Shown here: piece by piece, positions 61,203-64,000 of the stretch | How the letters are laid out: the number at the start of each line of letters is the position of its first letter | Position numbering within the stretch: the first letter of the stretch is position 1 | DNA from: Rostratula benghalensis | Taxonomy: Eukaryota > Chordata > Aves > Charadriiformes > Rostratulidae | NCBI GenBank assembly: GCA_013399305.1 | Contig: VXAI01000019.1 | Location: 5,849,504 to 5,913,503, forward strand | DNA length: 64,000 nt | Direction of reading: 5' to 3' | Notes under the pieces: generated by a model | What the model was told of the DNA's origin: nothing | What the model saw: the letters and a program-made list of their open reading frames with translations, nothing else | Databases searched by the model: none | Translations under genes and position numbers: made by a program

Positions 61203-64000
61203 ACAAAGATAGACAGGAAGCCAAAATAAAATAGGACTAAAAGATCTACCATTCCTTCAGCATGAAGCGAGAATCAGGAAATATTTTACCTGCCCCGTCA
61301 TTACCTTCTGTGAAGCAAATGGTTTTGCTGTATGGGCAGAGAACAAAAGAATATGTTCACACACCTATGAAAATAGTGTCCTCCGAAGGCACAGAAATAA
61401 CTGGACTGTCACAATGGTTAGAAAAAAAAAGAAATATAGTTTGGGAGTTTCAGTGCCTCTATAAAAGCTTATCCTGGAACACTGATTTTTTTATCTCCCA
61501 TCTCTTCCAGTTCTGTATTATAGACCAAAATAATTGTGCAGGTTTTCCTCTACAGCATTATCTCCCAGTAATATTTCTGGCTGCTAACAGGAGTGTAGAA
61601 TACAGAATACAATTCTTCCTCTTAACCCAAATCTAATATAACAAACCTTTCACTACCTAAAATATCAACACCGTACAAAAATAACCCCAAATAATTAAAG
61701 CTCACCAATATAACTTTGTGGAAACAGAAAAAAAAAAAAAGAAGTATTTTTTCTAAGAAATTAATAACAGAAAAATTAATTACAATTTTAAAGGATGAAA
61801 TTATATTTTTAGTTGGTTTGTGTTTCAAGAATTTGTTTACTGCAGCTTAAGCACCAGTGGGTTATATTGCTAAAAAACTTAATGAAATCTCAGGAATGAG
61901 ATTTTCTTTTTTTTCAAATATCCTGTATATTTCTAGGAATTAATAGCAATCTAGTAAGATGTACTCAAAAATATTCCAGTTTCAACCCATTTTTGAAAAC
62001 TCACTGTATAAAGGAATTTATTCTCTCAGCATTCTGTCAATTCATGCAGAGGTGCAGCTGGAGAACAGCTCTCCTACAGGCCAAAGTTTCACAGCCTTGG
62101 AGATCTGTTTGCCTTGCATTGTGTTGAGTGATCTATTTCAAGGAACTGTGTTAATTATGATGATGTAACATGTAATATGTAGTCTTTGCCAGTATAGAGA
62201 GAGAGATTTTAGGTAACAAACAGGTGGCATCTGCTTCCACAGAGGCTCGGTACTGCCTAAATGACATCAATAATAACACTAAGTAATAATAAATACATGC
62301 TTGAGTCCAACCAAGGAACTTTTTTCTTCTTGTTACCTCCAGAATAGTTCTTTAGAAAACATAATCAATTATTAGAAGGCAAATATAATAAGATGATGAT
62401 GTGCCTATCTTTTTGTAGGAGGAAAGACTTCACAGCATTTAACTGATATCAGTGAATGCTAAAATCCCTATGCAGGTATTATTCTGTTATTTCTAATAAA
62501 CAACGGAAAGATAGCTGACTTCCCAGAGCTACACTGTGAACCAATTAGAATTAGATTAAGGGTCTTGTCTCTTCTGGAGCTATTCACTAGAGCTAAGAAA
62601 ACTGAGCAGTATATCCTATTTTCCTAATAGTGCTACAAGGATCTTTTGAGATGCTTTGATTTTGGAGCCTAATTATCTCTGTCCAGCAGTTGTAGAAAAA
62701 AAACAACGTTTTTTTTTTAAAGAGAACACAGATAAAAATATGTGTTCTTCCAGATGGCAGATATCAAAGATCCATTCACAATATTAAAAAGTTTCAGAAA
62801 CGGATATAAAACGTCATACAGTGCATATGGTAATTGTCACATTTAAAACTGATTTGTCCTTGAATGTCTGCAGAGGAATGGAGAAACATTTTCCATCTGA
62901 ACTGGAAGAAAAGGAAGTGTGACTGGACATAATGTCAACCTCTGGAACCCACGGCGGCCAAAATCCATTGGCACAGCCCTAGAATTGATTGGGGTTTTAA
63001 AGATCGATCGACTGTTTGATAGACTGATCTATCTACCTTTTGGCAAAAAATGACATTCTTCCACCTTTAGCCAGGTGGCTTCCTTCATTCATTTGCTAGA
63101 ATTGTGCAAAACACGGACAACTTCATGCTGTATCTCTGAATTCATACAGTTCAGTGTTCCTTTTGCACCGTGTCTGATACACTGTGCGGGCCCTTCAGGT
63201 CCTCTCATTGTTACATTCTACAGAGAAAAGTAATCATTTGAGCCACTCATGTGATAAACCAGCACTTGAAAGACTCAAATGTCAAGTTGTTTTCATCACA
63301 TCGACAGCAGGTTTTAGGCTTAATCTTTCCTCAGTTTATGCCGCTACTTTGCCTTTACTTTGCTGCAAAATGTGGAATTGCCTTGAATATGCTGATGGGA
63401 ACTGCCTTGCCCGTTAGTTCTCCAATTTCATCTGTATTACCCTTCACCTGCTAGCAAACAAGGCAATGGCACATATTATTCTCCCCTCGATGCACATCCC
63501 ATTAGACTTCAGTGGAGAATACACCCCCCTTGTGTGTAACCACGATGAGATTCATAGAGATTTCCGTTTGTGTTTACAAGAGCATTGTTTCTTTACTATA
63601 AAATCTGTGCTTTTGATAGTCATGTAAGACCCAGAGCTTGGATCTGATCCCAGCCACTCCTAAACTCAAAGATGGGTGTATCTGGAGGTAGGGCTACATT
63701 CCACCACCTCCAGAATGGCCAGCCTTCCTTCTGATGACAGAGATCAATTTGCAAGTCACACCATCTACTTATCGCCAGGCACTTTGCTACAAATCACCAT
63801 GGGCTGCTCAGGTGCTTTTAGCAGTCAATGTATTTCCAAACACAAGCCTGTATAAAAGAGTTCCTGCAATGCAGAAATTCCCTTGTCCATATTGAGAACA
63901 CAAATCTTATCTATACGTTTATATACATTCCCATTCATGTAATTGTATGGGAACTTTTAAATTCAGTGAGATAGCACTCTGCTGAGTTCAATTACAGCTG
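61203..64000. other. Unique DNA to window end
   Basis: No gene was recognised. A run of about 13 A lies near 61728-61740. A 124-codon plus-strand frame (61262-61636) has no recognisable domain. An AGACTTCAGTGG motif at 63504-63515 may again be a trace of an ancient amniote repeat. Confidence 0.5.

Noticed and set aside
1..64000. tRNA, rRNA, CRISPR array, bacterial operon or phage content
   Set aside because: No T-loop consensus in a cloverleaf context, no rRNA blocks, no regularly spaced direct repeats, and no ribosome-binding-site-driven gene series; avian CR1 content indicates a vertebrate nuclear genome.

Overview
The window reads as nuclear DNA of a bird, from an intergenic gene desert or a very long intron. 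The diagnostic signal is the repeat content. At least fourteen recognisable CR1 LINE fragments are present, all 5'-truncated. Several keep the CR1 3' tail made of ATTCTATG-type octamers, and several keep readable ORF2 protein (endonuclease motif MGDFNHPD, the decayed RT motif FADTTKL, and the C-terminal block around [16 protein letters not shown]). By my boundaries CR1 covers about 5.2 kb, or 8% of the window. No SINE array, no recognisable endogenous retrovirus and no recognisable DNA transposon was seen, which fits an avian genome. The species cannot be told from the sequence.

No host protein-coding gene, tRNA, rRNA, CRISPR array or bacterial-type operon could be supported. The open frames outside CR1 are short, lack recognisable domains, and are mostly what an AT-rich 64 kb window gives by chance. 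The longest are 209, 192 and 185 codons, and they are discussed as findings rather than called as genes.

Layout: 1-5.8 kb is unique AT-rich DNA with a small 58-bp-period tandem duplication at 3.4 kb. 5.8-8.7 kb is a CR1 cluster of two plus-strand copies followed by two minus-strand copies. 8.7-20.8 kb is mostly unique, with a possible very old repeat at 9.35 kb, a long AT palindrome at 13.1 kb and a tight CpG cluster at 17.8 kb. 20.8-28.2 kb holds a CR1 endonuclease fragment, a long decayed CR1 reverse-transcriptase fragment and the best-preserved CR1 (27.4-28.2 kb). 28.2-38.5 kb is CR1-free and contains high-complexity stretches that could be conserved non-coding elements. 38.5-49.3 kb has four scattered CR1 pieces and a GC-rich patch at 44.0-44.4 kb that is open on both strands. 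A 99-bp tandem duplication with one difference lies at 49.9-50.1 kb. 50.1-64 kb is mainly unique DNA with three CR1 fragments, one holding the only ambiguous base (N at 60405) next to a run of ten G.

The readable coding remnants all belong to CR1 ORF2 and none is intact. I found no convincing undescribed system. The observations most worth checking are the near-perfect 99-bp duplication, the single-base deletion that appears to be shared by two related CR1 copies in opposite orientation 21 kb apart, the CpG cluster, and the N/G-run junction.
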